Notes: a model not told the origin generated them from the letters alone. A stretch of 64,000 bases of DNA from Paenibacillus arenilitoris (GCF_014705655.1 NZ_JACXIY010000027.1:1-64000); one strand, 5' to 3'. Shown: positions 56,045 to 64,000, numbered from the stretch's first letter. Numbers and translations are program-made.

Positions 56045-56503
56045 CTATCGCACGAACAGGATATAGTCCGTAATGAGGGGATCCGCTCCCTCATTCCTAA
56101 GCAGCATCGCAATTTGCCCGCGATGATAGCTTCCGTGCAGGAATACGTGGGTCAGAATATCGATGACGGACGTGCGAAATTCCGTCCCCATGCTGGTCCG
56201 GTACTCGATCGTCTCCGTTAGCCTCTCGTCTGTCAGCCGCCCGAGCAAATCGTCGTACCCTTGCTTGTTTTCGGCGAGCAGCCGCTCGCATTCCGCGAGG
56301 CCGATCTCCGGCCATACCGGATAAGGCGCCCCTTCCGATCCGTTTATTCGGCCGAGCCACACCTTCTCCGCCGCGGCGATGTGGCCGAGCAGCGACAACG
56401 GTTTGCCGCCTGTTATGCCGGCTTCCTTTAACGCGCGAACGGCTTCGTTGTCCGCCCAATGAATATGCGCGAATTGTTTGATCTGCTGGTCGATCAGCTT
56501 CAT
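56045..56503 (-). CDS. DinB-family protein
   Basis: 152 residues, four-helix metal-binding DinB/YfiT-like bundle. Metal His triad: H41 in SLLGHIAAAEKVWLGRING, and two His in FLHGSYHRGQIAMLLRNEG near 122-140. Such proteins are damage-inducible or thiol-transferase-like enzymes; the function here is unknown. AGGGAGG precedes the ATG. Stands between fabI and a HAD gene on the same strand with gaps, probably monocistronic. Confidence 0.9.
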   Translation of the reverse strand: MKLIDQQIKQFAHIHWADNEAVRALKEAGITGGKPLSLLGHIAAAEKVWLGRINGSEGAPYPVWPEIGLAECERLLAENKQGYDDLLGRLTDERLTETIEYRTSMGTEFRTSVIDILTHVFLHGSYHRGQIAMLLRNEGADPLITDYILFVR

Positions 56504-56581
56504 CCAAAGCGCCTCCCTATCGATTAGTCGTTATGCTTTTATTAAATCGTATACGATCGGTAACAAAAAGTGAAATTTCGG

Positions 56582-57259
56582 TTATGATGATTTCCTTATT
56601 CGGTCCAGCAGCTCGGACGGGGCATGCAGCTTCTCGAAGCCGCTCGGAATATGCGCGTTGAACCAGCAGGCGTGCAGCGCCCGAATGCCCGCTTCGCGTG
56701 CGCCCTCCAATTCGCGGGAGCCTCCGTCGCCTACGAAGACCGCTTCCTCGGGCTCGATCGCCAGCCTGCGGCACCCAAGCCGATAAATCTCTCGATCCGG
56801 CTTGGCCAAGCCGACCTCATAGGAGAGCACGATATCGTCGAAATAAGGCGCCAGCTCGCTTTGATGCAGGAAGCGCACCTCTTCTTCGGTGCAATTGCTG
56901 ATGAGGCCGATCCGGATACGCTGCTCGCGCAAGCTGCCCAGCAGCTCCGTAATCGCCGGATGAATGTCCCGGAAGGGCAGCGTCTTCTCTTGAATGCGAG
57001 CTTCATAGAGCCGTTCGACCGTATCCTTCGGATTAGGCAAGCCGCGGCTTGCCAGCATCTCCGCCAGCACCGCGCGGTAGTCCGCAAGCTCGCCGGTCAT
57101 CCGCCGGGCCGCCCTGCTCCCCCATTCCCTCTTGAACTCTTCGTTCGATAATCCGATTAGCGCCATGTAATCCGTCTTTCTCTCCGTCATCCGCCGGCCG
57201 TCCCGAAATTCCGTGACGAGCGTTTCGAACAAATCGAACAATACCGCTTTCGGTTTCAA
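56582..57259 (-). CDS. HAD-superfamily hydrolase
   Basis: 225 residues. Motif I VLFDLFETLVTEF has Asp as nucleophile and Phe-Glu in place of the common x-D (DxFxT); the general acid position is Glu, which may lower phosphatase activity. Motif II IGLISNCTEEE near 117, motif III GLAKPDREIY near 149, motif IV FVGDGGSRELEGA near 174. The alpha-helical cap at 20-95 marks subfamily IA. The TTG at 57257-57259 follows AAGGGGGAG. Substrate unknown. Confidence 0.88.
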   Translation of the reverse strand: MKPKAVLFDLFETLVTEFRDGRRMTERKTDYMALIGLSNEEFKREWGSRAARRMTGELADYRAVLAEMLASRGLPNPKDTVERLYEARIQEKTLPFRDIHPAITELLGSLREQRIRIGLISNCTEEEVRFLHQSELAPYFDDIVLSYEVGLAKPDREIYRLGCRRLAIEPEEAVFVGDGGSRELEGAREAGIRALHACWFNAHIPSGFEKLHAPSELLDRIRKSS

Positions 57260-57344
57260 TCGAGGCTCCCCCTTACGATCGATTGTCGCATTTAAAAATA
57301 GGCGTTTTTCGCATCCTTACCCAAATCGTACCATACTCGGGAGA

Positions 57345-57382
57345 CAAAAAAACCGCCGATTTTAACGATCGACGGCTTTTTT
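57345..57382. terminator. terminator between the HAD gene and the coiled-coil gene
   Basis: CCGCCGAT and ATCGACGG pair (one mismatch). A7 stands before and T6 after the stem, so it works in both directions; it mainly ends the 57394 gene on the minus strand. Confidence 0.82.
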
Positions 57383-57393
57383 GAAGCGATAGT

Positions 57394-57669
57394 TTATTGA
57401 AGCGGCTGATTTTGATAAGCTCTTGCATTCGCTTGCGCTTGCTGAAGGTTCTGCTGCGCCTGCTGAACATCCTGCTGTTCCTTGCGGACCTGCTGCTGCG
57501 CCTGCAGCACATGCTGCATATTCGCTTGGAGAGCCTGCTCGGCTTCCAACAGCTCTTCGTTTTCTTCCTGCAGGCGCTCATGCGCCCGCTGTACTTCCTG
57601 CTGCGCATGGAACAGCTGCTCGTTTTCTTTTGCGTCGGCGGCGATTTGCTGTAAATTCCGATTCATCAT
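57394..57669 (-). CDS. short Gln-rich coiled-coil protein
   Basis: 91 residues (90 from the second ATG). Entirely helical with heptad pattern from about 5 to 80, rich in Gln, Ala and Glu (LQEENEELLEAEQALQANMQ, VQQAQQNLQQAQANARAY); no signal or membrane segment. Low-complexity, so homology is not informative. The AAGGAGGAG site and a terminator right after the stop argue it is expressed. Such proteins are found in spore formers; the function is unknown. Confidence 0.75.
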   Translation of the reverse strand: MMNRNLQQIAADAKENEQLFHAQQEVQRAHERLQEENEELLEAEQALQANMQHVLQAQQQVRKEQQDVQQAQQNLQQAQANARAYQNQPLQ

Positions 57670-57747
57670 TGGCCACTCCTCCTTAAACCTATTTTCCAGT
57701 CCCTATAGACCAATAGTTAGATTGCGCATTTCCGCATTTTCTATGCC

Positions 57748-58359
57748 TTACCGGAACGCCCGGCTGCACTTGTAGCCGACGTAAAAAAACAGCTCCCGGA
57801 GCAGGAAAGGAATCCGGCTGTTCCACGACTGATAGGCCGATGTTCGGGTTGGCGACGAATAGGCTTCCAGCCCTGCATGTTCGGCCATCAGCATCGCCCG
57901 CTTCATATGCAGCGGGTCGCTTACGACCAGGAAAGAGCTTAACCGATGCTGCGATGCGAGTCTGCTCGCGTACTGAAGATTTTGTTCCGTTATTTTGGAT
58001 TCCGTCTCGATTACAATATGCTCGGCGCCAACGCCACGCTTGATCGCGTACGCCCTGGCAACTTCCGACTCGGCATAGCGGTCGCCTTCGCCTTTGCCGC
58101 CCGTGAAGATGAGCTTATCCGCATACCCCTGTTCATGAAGCCGGATCGCATGATTAATCCTCTCCCTCAGCACCGGAGACGGCTCGTCCCCCCACGCCGC
58201 TGCGCCAAGTACGATGACCGCGTCGGCTTTCCGGAGCTGATCGATTTTGCCGAACGACCAGATTTCATAAGCCGAATAACAAACGTACGCCGCGAGCAGC
58301 GTGGTTATCCCGAGTAACATTCGGACCAAATTTTTTTTCAAAGCGATCATCCTGTTCAT
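57748..58359 (-). CDS. YdcF/SanA-like DUF218 protein, membrane-anchored
   Basis: 203 residues. N-terminal membrane helix (about 12-30, VRMLLGITTLLAAYVCYSAY), then the DUF218 domain: ADAVIVLGAAAWGDEPSPVL near 45-64, LIFTGGKGEGDRYAESEVAR near 83-102, FLVVSDPLHMKRAMLMA near 142. SanA-type proteins influence envelope permeability and vancomycin sensitivity; YdcF binds nucleotide-type ligands. Lies 6 bp after the GNAT stop with a weak ribosome site (ACAGG for the inner ATG), so probably coupled to it. Confidence 0.88.
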   Translation of the reverse strand: MNRMIALKKNLVRMLLGITTLLAAYVCYSAYEIWSFGKIDQLRKADAVIVLGAAAWGDEPSPVLRERINHAIRLHEQGYADKLIFTGGKGEGDRYAESEVARAYAIKRGVGAEHIVIETESKITEQNLQYASRLASQHRLSSFLVVSDPLHMKRAMLMAEHAGLEAYSSPTRTSAYQSWNSRIPFLLRELFFYVGYKCSRAFR

Positions 58360-58365
58360 TGCACA

Positions 58366-58872
58366 TTATAAGCTATCCCAACCAATCGCAAGTTCGACCA
58401 AGCGATCCCCGCCGATCGTAATCGTCTTCCGGCCGATCGACCGACCGCCTAACGATTTATAGAACGATACCGCCGGATTGTTTTCCAGAACCCACAGCAT
58501 CATCGAAGTGCAGCCGTTTTCTTTTAGCGATTCGACAACCGAACGGAAAAGCATCCTTCCGATCCCTAATCGTTGATAGTTCTTCAACAAATAAATGGCA
58601 TACAATTCCCCATCGTGCTTATATTCATGATATCGGCTGCGGCCGCCGTTGGAAAAACCGACAATATTTCCTTCTTCCGTTTCCGCTACGAATACTTTTT
58701 CAAAATCGTTCAAGTTATTAAATGTCCATAACCAGTTTTTAACCCTGCTCTCGATGGTCAAATTCGACAAATACGTCTCCGAAATGATGCCTTTATAGGT
58801 AGATTGCCAACTTGCTACGTGGATCCCCGCGATTTTCTCGACGTCATCTACGCGAGCTTCTCTTATACGCAT
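58366..58872 (-). CDS. GNAT-family N-acetyltransferase
   Basis: 168 residues. IREARVDDVEKIAGIHVASW QSTYKG is the usual N-terminus of the YhhY/PhnO-like group. Motif A AIYLLKNYQRLGIGRMLFRS is near 92-111, and LWVLENNPAVSFYKSLG near 126-142. The DNA is less GC-rich than its neighbours, hinting at separate origin. AAAGGGG precedes the ATG. Acceptor unknown. The 260 bp upstream (58873-59134) hold only a bidirectional terminator. Confidence 0.88.
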   Translation of the reverse strand: MRIREARVDDVEKIAGIHVASWQSTYKGIISETYLSNLTIESRVKNWLWTFNNLNDFEKVFVAETEEGNIVGFSNGGRSRYHEYKHDGELYAIYLLKNYQRLGIGRMLFRSVVESLKENGCTSMMLWVLENNPAVSFYKSLGGRSIGRKTITIGGDRLVELAIGWDSL

Positions 58873-59097
58873 GAAGTTCCCCTTTCAATAAGGACCGAAA
58901 AATATAGTCTCAATTCTGACCATCTCCACGAGTACGGCTTGCACGCCTCTCACTCATGCGCGCAGCGAAACATAAGTTACGCAGTCGCACGAAAGTCGAA
59001 CTTCCTTTCCTTCGCGCGTGATCGGGAAGGCAAGCGGCTAAACGCCGTATTCCAGCAGCGTCCAATCAGCGTTCATCGAAACCGTTTCCCTCCGAAC

Positions 59098-59127
59098 AAA
59101 AAACGGAGCTCTCCGGCTCCGTTTTTT
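59098..59127. terminator. bidirectional terminator
   Basis: ACGGAGC and GCTCCGT pair around TCTCCG, with A6 before and T6 after. It lies 8 bp past the stop of the minus-strand GNAT gene at 59135. Confidence 0.9.
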
Positions 59128-59134
59128 ACGTGTT

Positions 59135-59602
59135 TTACGAAAGCATGAGTTCCATCGGCTCCGAGCAGCGCGCATAGCCGGATTTTCCGTAAAAACCTAC
59201 GCTCTCCTCGCTAGGCCATACGATAACGAATTCGAATTTCCGCTCCTTCGCCCATGCCTCGATATGTCCCAGCAGCGCACTGCCGACCCCTTGACCTCGA
59301 TAAGCAGGCAATGTATAGACGTTCGTCATGTAGAGAAAAGGATTCGTCGTTCGCCCCGGCCGCGGAACTTTATGTACGGCTTCGAGAAAGATGTGCGACA
59401 CAACGCGGCCTTCCAGCTCCGCCACCCAAATAAACCACTGCTCCGAACCGATGGCCCGCCGCAGAAATTGCATAGCCTCGTTCCGGTATTCCTCCGTCTC
59501 CTTCTCGGTCAGGATGAGTTCCTTGTTATGCTCCAGTGTAAAATCAAACCTCATTTGCATGAGGTGTTCGATATCCCTATGCTCTGCAAGCCGGCTTCGC
59601 AT
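59135..59602 (-). CDS. GNAT-family N-acetyltransferase
   Basis: 155 residues. RLAEHRDIEHLMQMRFDF starts a GNAT fold. Motif A MTNVYTLPAYRGQGVGSALL is near 91-110, and VIVWPSEESVGFYGKSGY near 125-142 is motif B. The ATG at 59600-59602 lies after GAGGTG; an open stretch further up to 59665 overlaps the next gene's end. The acceptor is unknown. Confidence 0.88.
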   Translation of the reverse strand: MRSRLAEHRDIEHLMQMRFDFTLEHNKELILTEKETEEYRNEAMQFLRRAIGSEQWFIWVAELEGRVVSHIFLEAVHKVPRPGRTTNPFLYMTNVYTLPAYRGQGVGSALLGHIEAWAKERKFEFVIVWPSEESVGFYGKSGYARCSEPMELMLS

Positions 59603-59621
59603 GTTCGCACCTCGCTCGATG

Positions 59622-59900
59622 TTACAATGTTTTTCCAAAGCAAATGCTAAAGTCGCAGCCTTCATATTCGCCGAAATTATCGATTAGGCGATAGCCGTTT
59701 TTCTTATAAAAGCCGACGGCCTCGCGCTGCGCTTCGCCGGTTTCCAGCTTCACGGTCCGGTAGTTCAAGTCCGCCGCCTTCGCTTCGAGCGCGTCCAAGA
59801 TCCGCTTGGCGATGCCCGATTTCCATTTCCGATAAAGCTCGTTCCACTGGGCTGTACAAAATCTGCGTTGCTCCGGTTCGTCAACCGGCAACGGCTTCAA
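59622..59900 (-). pseudogene. C-terminal remnant of a GNAT acetyltransferase
   Basis: About 70 codons match the second half of a GNAT: GIAKRILDALEAKAADLNYR, LETGEAQREAVGFYKKNGY and NFGEYEGCDFSICFGKTL. The first half, including the start of motif A, is absent. The open frame begins inside the end of the ADP-ribosylglycohydrolase gene (20-bp overlap) with an unrelated leader, and no ribosome site suits a start. Probably a deletion remnant; a short expressed protein cannot be excluded. Confidence 0.55.
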
Positions 59901-60822
59901 ACCGCCTGCACAGATCCTCGATATCGCCCAGCCTCGCCAGATCGTTTATCCATTCGGCGGGAATGCTCTCCAAGCCGTAATAGATGCCGGCCAGCCCGCC
60001 GGTAACGGCGCCCGTCGTATCCGTATCGTCGCCCAGATTGACGGCGCGGAGCACGGCGTCCTTATAGCTTTCCGTCGTAAGCAAGCTCCAGATGCTCGCT
60101 TCGAGCGTATGAATCACGTACCCCGACGACTCGATGTCCTCCATCGGCAGCGCCGCCAGATCGTCCTTCAGCAGCCGGTCGAACCGGGCCATCACCTGAC
60201 GCTCCTCGTAGCCGTAAGCCGATAGAATCGTCTCCCTCATGCGCGACACGCTCTCCGAAGGAGTCGCGCCTTCGAGCAGATGCAGCGTAAGCTCGACGTA
60301 CATGACGCACGCGATGATCGAAACCCGATGCCGGTGCGTCAGCGAGGATACCTGCGCGATAATCGCCGCCCGATCCTCGAAACTTTCGTCCTTTAACAAA
60401 TAAGCCAGCGGCAAAATCCGCATTAACGACCCGTTCCCGTTGCTATACTCATCGGCGCCGCCCGCGAAATCCGGTCGGATGCAATGCTGTTTAAACCGGC
60501 CGATCGCCTCGGCGGTAGCGATTCCGACATCGAACACGACCCCGTGGGGCGTCCAGTAGCCTTCTTTGTACCATTTCGTGAAGCGGTCGGCCAGATCCAC
60601 CAAGTCGATCTGCGGATACAAGGCCGCGCTTTCCATTAAGCAGAACAACAGGGAGCTGTCATCGGACCATGTGCCCGCCGGCTGCGAGTGGGAGCCGTAA
60701 CCGATCATATCCTCGACCGGATCCTTGGTCAGCGAACTCCGCGACAAAAACTCGACCGGCACGCCCAAAGCGTCCCCGACGCAGAATCCGAATACCCCGT
60801 CACGCACCTTGCTCTGTTTCAC
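59881..60822 (-). CDS. ADP-ribosylglycohydrolase family protein
   Basis: 313 residues, all-helical DraG/ARH-type fold. Metal-binding motifs: TWSDDSSLLFCLMES near 50-64 and VNLGDDTDTTGAVTGGLAGI near 260-279, both with paired Asp. GDALGVPVEF near 16 is the usual N-terminal loop. It would remove ADP-ribose from proteins, nucleic acids or small molecules. The GTG start at 60820-60822 is 8 nt after AGGAGG. No ADP-ribosyltransferase gene is near. Upstream there is a tandem CGTACGAAG pair (60845-60862) and a promoter. Confidence 0.9.
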   Translation of the reverse strand: MKQSKVRDGVFGFCVGDALGVPVEFLSRSSLTKDPVEDMIGYGSHSQPAGTWSDDSSLLFCLMESAALYPQIDLVDLADRFTKWYKEGYWTPHGVVFDVGIATAEAIGRFKQHCIRPDFAGGADEYSNGNGSLMRILPLAYLLKDESFEDRAAIIAQVSSLTHRHRVSIIACVMYVELTLHLLEGATPSESVSRMRETILSAYGYEERQVMARFDRLLKDDLAALPMEDIESSGYVIHTLEASIWSLLTTESYKDAVLRAVNLGDDTDTTGAVTGGLAGIYYGLESIPAEWINDLARLGDIEDLCRRFEAVAG

Positions 60823-60882
60823 TCTTGCAGCCTCCTAACTTAAACGTACGAAGCGTACGAAGAGATGATTGCCGTCCTTTTA

Positions 60883-60911
60883 AGTATAGCAACCTGCGCC
60901 GCGTTTGGAAA
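60883..60911 (-). promoter_or_regulatory. promoter of the ADP-ribosylglycohydrolase gene
   Basis: TTTCCA (complement of 60906-60911), 17-bp spacer, extended -10 TGC-TATACT (TATACT is the complement of 60883-60888), 61 bp before the start. Confidence 0.5.
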
Positions 60912-60950
60912 CAATAGACAAGGTCCTCCCAGTCTACCCCGCCTGATCAT

Positions 60951-60989
60951 AAAAAAGAGACTCCGCGTCTTCAGCAGACGCCGAGTCTC
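60951..60989 (-). terminator. terminator of the purine-degradation operon
   Basis: GAGACTC/GAGTCTC outer and GCGTCT/AGACGC inner arms form a long stem. On the minus strand six T follow (complement of 60951-60956). Confidence 0.88.
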
Positions 60990-61026
60990 CATATACCGCC
61001 CGTATATTTAGCCATACCGCACCGAC

Positions 61027-62100
61027 TCACGCCTCCTCAGGCCCGATCCCGAGCGTCGCCAGCTCGTCCTCGAAACCGCGGATCAGCGAGCGCTTCTTCT
61101 CTTCCTCGAGAAACGCCGCCCTCGCCCCGTTCATGACGAGCCCGGCCGCCTCGAGCGCCGTCAGTCCGAAATGCTCGGCCAGAAGATCGAACTCCTTCTG
61201 AATCGTCGTACCGGACACCGTCATGTTATCGGTGTTCACCGTCACGATGATCCCCTGCTCCATGTAACGCCGGATCGGGTAAGCCTCCCATCCTTTGACG
61301 GCCTTCGTCTGGATATTGCTGAGCGGACACATTTCGAGCGGAATTTTCATCTCTTTGACGAGCTTGACGACGGAAGGATCCTCGAGCATGCGTACGCCGT
61401 GGCCGATTCGCTGCGCGCCGAGTCCCATAACAGCCTCCCGCACGTTGTCCGCGCCGGCCGCTTCGCCGGCATGAATCGTAATCGGCAGGCCAAGCCGCCG
61501 GGCATCCGCGAACAAGCGGCGGAACCGCTCCGGCGGGAACGACGCTTCGTCGCCGGCCAGATCGACGGCCACGACCCCTTTTCCAAGGAACAATGCCGCT
61601 TCCTCGACGACCGCCTTATTCAGCTCATCAGAATGGCTGCGCATACAGATTGCGATGGCCCGTGCAACCGTCCCGAACGTCCGCTCGCCATGCCTTAATC
61701 CTTCCGTCACGCGGCCGATCGCCTCCCGGATCGATAAGCCCTTCAGCCGATGAAGCTGCGGCGCGAACCGGACCTCGACGTATTTGACCCGCTGCTCCGC
61801 CGCCTGCCCGACAAGCTCGTACGCGACGCGCTCGAGCGCTGGGCCGGTCTGCAAATAAGGCAGGACGAAGCCGAATTTGCTCAAATATTGTGTCAAATCT
61901 TCGCAATGCTCGTCGACCTGCATGCTAGCGCGAAGCGCTTCGTCCGAAGCGGTCGGGAGAGGCTGTTGCTGCGCCGCGGCGAGCTCCCTGATCGTTTCGG
62001 GCTTGACGCTGCCGTCGAGGTGCACATGCAAATCGACCTTGGGCAGCTTCTCTATCAGAAGACGATCTTCCTCCGCCGCTTGTACGATAGGCTCAATCAT
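61027..62100 (-). CDS. add: adenosine deaminase
   Basis: 357 residues. Deaminates adenosine to inosine. Metal and active-site motifs: LPKVDLHVHLDGSV (H25, H27), TIHAGEAAG near 207 (His, Glu), GAQRIGHGVRM near 228, and IIVTVNTDNMTVSGT near 284 (Asp pair). Start ATG at 62098-62100 follows GGGGGAGG. It is the last gene of the purine-degradation unit, feeding purine bases toward urate. Bacillus relatives often use other deaminases; an adenine or 6-aminodeoxyfutalosine substrate cannot be ruled out. Confidence 0.92.
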   Translation of the reverse strand: MIEPIVQAAEEDRLLIEKLPKVDLHVHLDGSVKPETIRELAAAQQQPLPTASDEALRASMQVDEHCEDLTQYLSKFGFVLPYLQTGPALERVAYELVGQAAEQRVKYVEVRFAPQLHRLKGLSIREAIGRVTEGLRHGERTFGTVARAIAICMRSHSDELNKAVVEEAALFLGKGVVAVDLAGDEASFPPERFRRLFADARRLGLPITIHAGEAAGADNVREAVMGLGAQRIGHGVRMLEDPSVVKLVKEMKIPLEMCPLSNIQTKAVKGWEAYPIRRYMEQGIIVTVNTDNMTVSGTTIQKEFDLLAEHFGLTALEAAGLVMNGARAAFLEEEKKRSLIRGFEDELATLGIGPEEA

Positions 62101-62122
62101 AGCGGTCCTCCCCCTTTCTCGT

Positions 62123-62503
62123 CTAGCTTCCGCGATACGTGCTGTAGCCGCCTGGAGCGACCAGAAGCGGCACGTGGTAATGCGACCGGCAGTCCCGAAG
62201 GCGGAACCTGATCGGGATCCGGTCGAACAGCAGCTCGGGCAGCAGCCGGGACCCATTGCCGCTCCGAAAATAATCTCCGGCCGCGAACGCAAGTTCATAG
62301 ACGCCCGGCTTCATCGCATCCCCTTCGAGAAGCGGCCGGTCGACGCGGCCGTCCCGGTTCGTGACGAAAGTGCCGAGCAGCAAGGGATCCCGAGCGGCGT
62401 CGATACCGCCCAGCTCTCCAAAAAACCATAGCTCGATCGCAACGCCCGCGGCCGGACCGCCTACCGACAGATCGAGCACATGCGTCGTGATCCGGCCGCT
62501 CAT
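62123..62503 (-). CDS. pucM: 5-hydroxyisourate hydrolase (transthyretin-like)
   Basis: 126 residues. Second step of urate breakdown, HIU to OHCU. ITTHVLDLSVGGPAAGVAI at the N-terminus carries the catalytic His, HYHVPLLVAPGGYSTYRGS at the C-terminus ends with the YRGS signature, and VTNRDGRVDRPLL near 49 the Arg. The ATG at 62501-62503 overlaps the uricase stop by 4 bp (ATGA). Full length and no signal peptide, so cytoplasmic. Confidence 0.95.
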   Translation of the reverse strand: MSGRITTHVLDLSVGGPAAGVAIELWFFGELGGIDAARDPLLLGTFVTNRDGRVDRPLLEGDAMKPGVYELAFAAGDYFRSGNGSRLLPELLFDRIPIRFRLRDCRSHYHVPLLVAPGGYSTYRGS

Positions 62504-63459
62504 GTCCGGCCGTTCCCTTCGGAAAGGTCCTCCCGCGTTAAAGTGAAGCCCTGAAAGCCGTAAGGCGGCCGCGGTTCCGTATACACGCCGGCGGATGCCG
62601 GATCGGCCGGTTCGACGACCGTCTCCCATGTCCGGTTATTCGATTCGAACCTCACTTCCGACAGCTGCGGGAAGCTGACAAGAATGCGCTGCCCGATGGC
62701 ATAGATCAACGATTGAATGGATGGCGAATGGACAGAATGGAATACGGTGTGCGCAAGATCGTGCACCTGCTCGGAAGGAACGTATTTGCCGCGCCCGCCG
62801 TCGATCGCGTCCGCCGCGTTCTCATACGTCCAGAATATGTCCAGAAAAATAAATAATGGACGGTCATGGCTCTCGGGCAACGTCGTGTACTCGTCGCGCA
62901 CGAAGCCGTAGAACGAGCTGCCCCTTACTTTGATGAGCTGGACACGGGATAACGCGCTCTCCTGCTTCAGCAGCTTCGCCCCGCCATCCTCCCGCCGCCA
63001 GCGCAAGCTGGCGCCCGCGTGCTCGTTGTGGGAGCGGCGGAATACAAGATCGCTGGCGCTCCAGCCACCCCCGTCCGCAACGGTCACGGCGCTGAACGGA
63101 AGCCGGTCGGCTTCGATCGCAAGCTCGTCGATGTGCGGGTACCGCTCGAGGAATCGCTCGGCTAGAAAGGCGAGCAGCCCCTCCGTCGTGCATCCGCCGT
63201 AATTCGAGGTTTCCCTGAGAATAAAATTTTTCATCGAATCGGTTGCGACGACTTGCGAATTATCCCCTTCCGTGAACGAGGTCAGCAGCGATTCGCCGCT
63301 TACGGAAAACTTGATGTTGTGGGCAAAAATAATGTTCTCGTCACCCGCGTAAGGCGATTCCGGTATCGGCTTGACCGCGAGCGGGGCCGCGTAAGTCCGG
63401 TAGCTGAGCACGTCCCCCTTGCCGTAGTACAACGTTCTTCCGCCGCGCAGTTTCAGCAT
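62500..63459 (-). CDS. urate oxidase (uricase), free-standing
   Basis: 319 residues, two T-fold repeats, cofactor-free. Oxidises urate to 5-hydroxyisourate. YYGKGDVLSYRTY (K14), VVATDSMKNFI (T73), NYGGCTTEGLLAFLAERFLE near 87-106, RRSHNEHAGA near 141, FIFLDIFWTYENAADAIDG near 200 and FHSVHSPSIQSLIYAIGQRI near 240 all fit Bacillus-type uricase. In B. subtilis this domain is fused behind OHCU decarboxylase (PucL); here the two are separate genes 17 bp apart. ATG 63459 follows GGGGGAG. Confidence 0.95.
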   Translation of the reverse strand: MLKLRGGRTLYYGKGDVLSYRTYAAPLAVKPIPESPYAGDENIIFAHNIKFSVSGESLLTSFTEGDNSQVVATDSMKNFILRETSNYGGCTTEGLLAFLAERFLERYPHIDELAIEADRLPFSAVTVADGGGWSASDLVFRRSHNEHAGASLRWRREDGGAKLLKQESALSRVQLIKVRGSSFYGFVRDEYTTLPESHDRPLFIFLDIFWTYENAADAIDGGRGKYVPSEQVHDLAHTVFHSVHSPSIQSLIYAIGQRILVSFPQLSEVRFESNNRTWETVVEPADPASAGVYTEPRPPYGFQGFTLTREDLSEGNGRT

Positions 63460-63476
63460 CGCGTCTCCCCCTATTC

Positions 63477-63977
63477 CTACTCCGTGATCAAATCCTTCAA
63501 GCGGAATCCGGTAATCTTCGCGATCTCGGACAGCGCCGTCTCCGCTTCCTCGGAAGCTGTGTGGCGCAGTCTCTCCTCCATCGACGCGAGTATGTCCTCC
63601 TTCGTCTTCCCTCTCACCGCCAAAATAAACGGAAAACCGAATCTCTCCACGTAAGTCCGGTTCAATTCGTCGAATCGGCCGTATTCCTCCGGCGTCAGCC
63701 GATGAAGCCCTGCGCCCTGCTGCTCCTTCGCCGAATATTCGGCGACCGCAAGCCGGGTGCCGAGATCCGGGTGGGAACGGAACAGGTCGACGATCGTCTC
63801 CGTACGCGACTCCCTTACGATATTCATCATCACCGCATGAAGCTCTTCCGCCGAAGCGAACGGCCGCAATGGCCAGGCTGCCTCCGCAATCCAAGGCGAA
63901 TGCTCGAAAATCGTGCCGAGCAGCACCACGAATCGTTCTTTGTCGAGGCCGTTCATTTGTTCGATCGATATCGCCAT
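63477..63977 (-). CDS. uraD: OHCU decarboxylase
   Basis: 166 residues. 2-oxo-4-hydroxy-4-carboxy-5-ureidoimidazoline decarboxylase, the third urate-breakdown step giving S-allantoin. The catalytic His is H69 in RSHPDLGTRLAV. ASAEELHAVMMNIVRES near 42-58 and FGFPFILAVRGKTKEDIL near 113-130 are family segments. GAGGAG precedes the ATG at 63977, 23 bp from the window end. It begins the visible part of the uraD-uricase-pucM-add operon; earlier genes may lie outside. Confidence 0.94.
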   Translation of the reverse strand: MAISIEQMNGLDKERFVVLLGTIFEHSPWIAEAAWPLRPFASAEELHAVMMNIVRESRTETIVDLFRSHPDLGTRLAVAEYSAKEQQGAGLHRLTPEEYGRFDELNRTYVERFGFPFILAVRGKTKEDILASMEERLRHTASEEAETALSEIAKITGFRLKDLITE

Positions 63978-64000
63978 TTCCTTTACTCCTCGTGTGCTGC

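Noticed and set aside
57273..57608. 111-codon Arg/Ser-rich ORF over the coiled-coil gene
   Set aside because: Frame-shifted shadow of low-complexity Gln codons.

Overview
The window looks like a chromosomal segment of an endospore-forming, fairly GC-rich Firmicute, probably of the Paenibacillaceae (Paenibacillus or Cohnella type). Reasons visible here: a YjcZ-type sporulation peptide, a SleB/CwlJ-type cortex hydrolase, a GerAB-type germinant permease, GlpP antitermination, a YesM/YesN two-component pair beside a sugar ABC importer, strong AGGAGG-type ribosome sites, and frequent GTG/TTG starts. The genus is inference; no rRNA or tRNA gene was seen.

Layout. 1-5837: a complete pentose-phosphate operon (zwf-tkt-tal-pgi-gnd, minus strand) with a divergent LysR regulator. 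6815-9815: a 2-hydroxyacid dehydrogenase, YjcZ, a 760-bp gene-free stretch with four TTTCAA-type palindromes, and a spore cortex hydrolase. 9946-19414: a sugar or sugar-acid locus running YesM-YesN, binding protein, two permeases, 2-hydroxyacid dehydrogenase, PfkB kinase, DapA-family aldolase. 19563-21671: a YceI protein next to an M56 peptidase/BlaI pair, joined by two copies of one operator. 21774-25902: glpP-glpK-glpD with two terminator-bearing leaders. 25936-31943: ROK repressor plus MFS transporter, then metE with a LysR gene and an operator. 32075-35236: a DUF6530-like/AAA ATPase/VWA cluster with an A9 slippery run at the ATPase-VWA junction. 35397-43871: GerAB permease, citrate synthase, phosphatase-superfamily lipoprotein, thioesterase, ZIP transporter, inositol-phosphatase, and a Fur-type iron-siderophore lipoprotein. 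43911-60822: mostly small single-function genes (GNATs, HADs, an orphan histidine kinase, a GH25 lysozyme, a Nudix/HisA operon, a bicupin, NagZ, FabI, DinB, YdcF, an ADP-ribosylglycohydrolase) mixed with several gene remnants. 61027-63977: a purine-degradation operon (OHCU decarboxylase, uricase, HIU hydrolase, adenosine deaminase).

Central and carbon metabolism genes are arranged as coherent regulated units. The stretch from about 41 to 60 kb has at least three degraded genes (SRPBCC, WYL regulator, GNAT), suggesting local gene loss. No phage, IS element, CRISPR array or cas gene was seen. The best candidates for new biology are the ATPase/VWA A9 junction, the BlaI-type regulon that includes yceI, the phased palindromes near 8.4-8.6 kb, a hairpin that could hide the cortex-hydrolase ribosome site in read-through mRNA, and an apparent AUA start codon on the GH25 gene.
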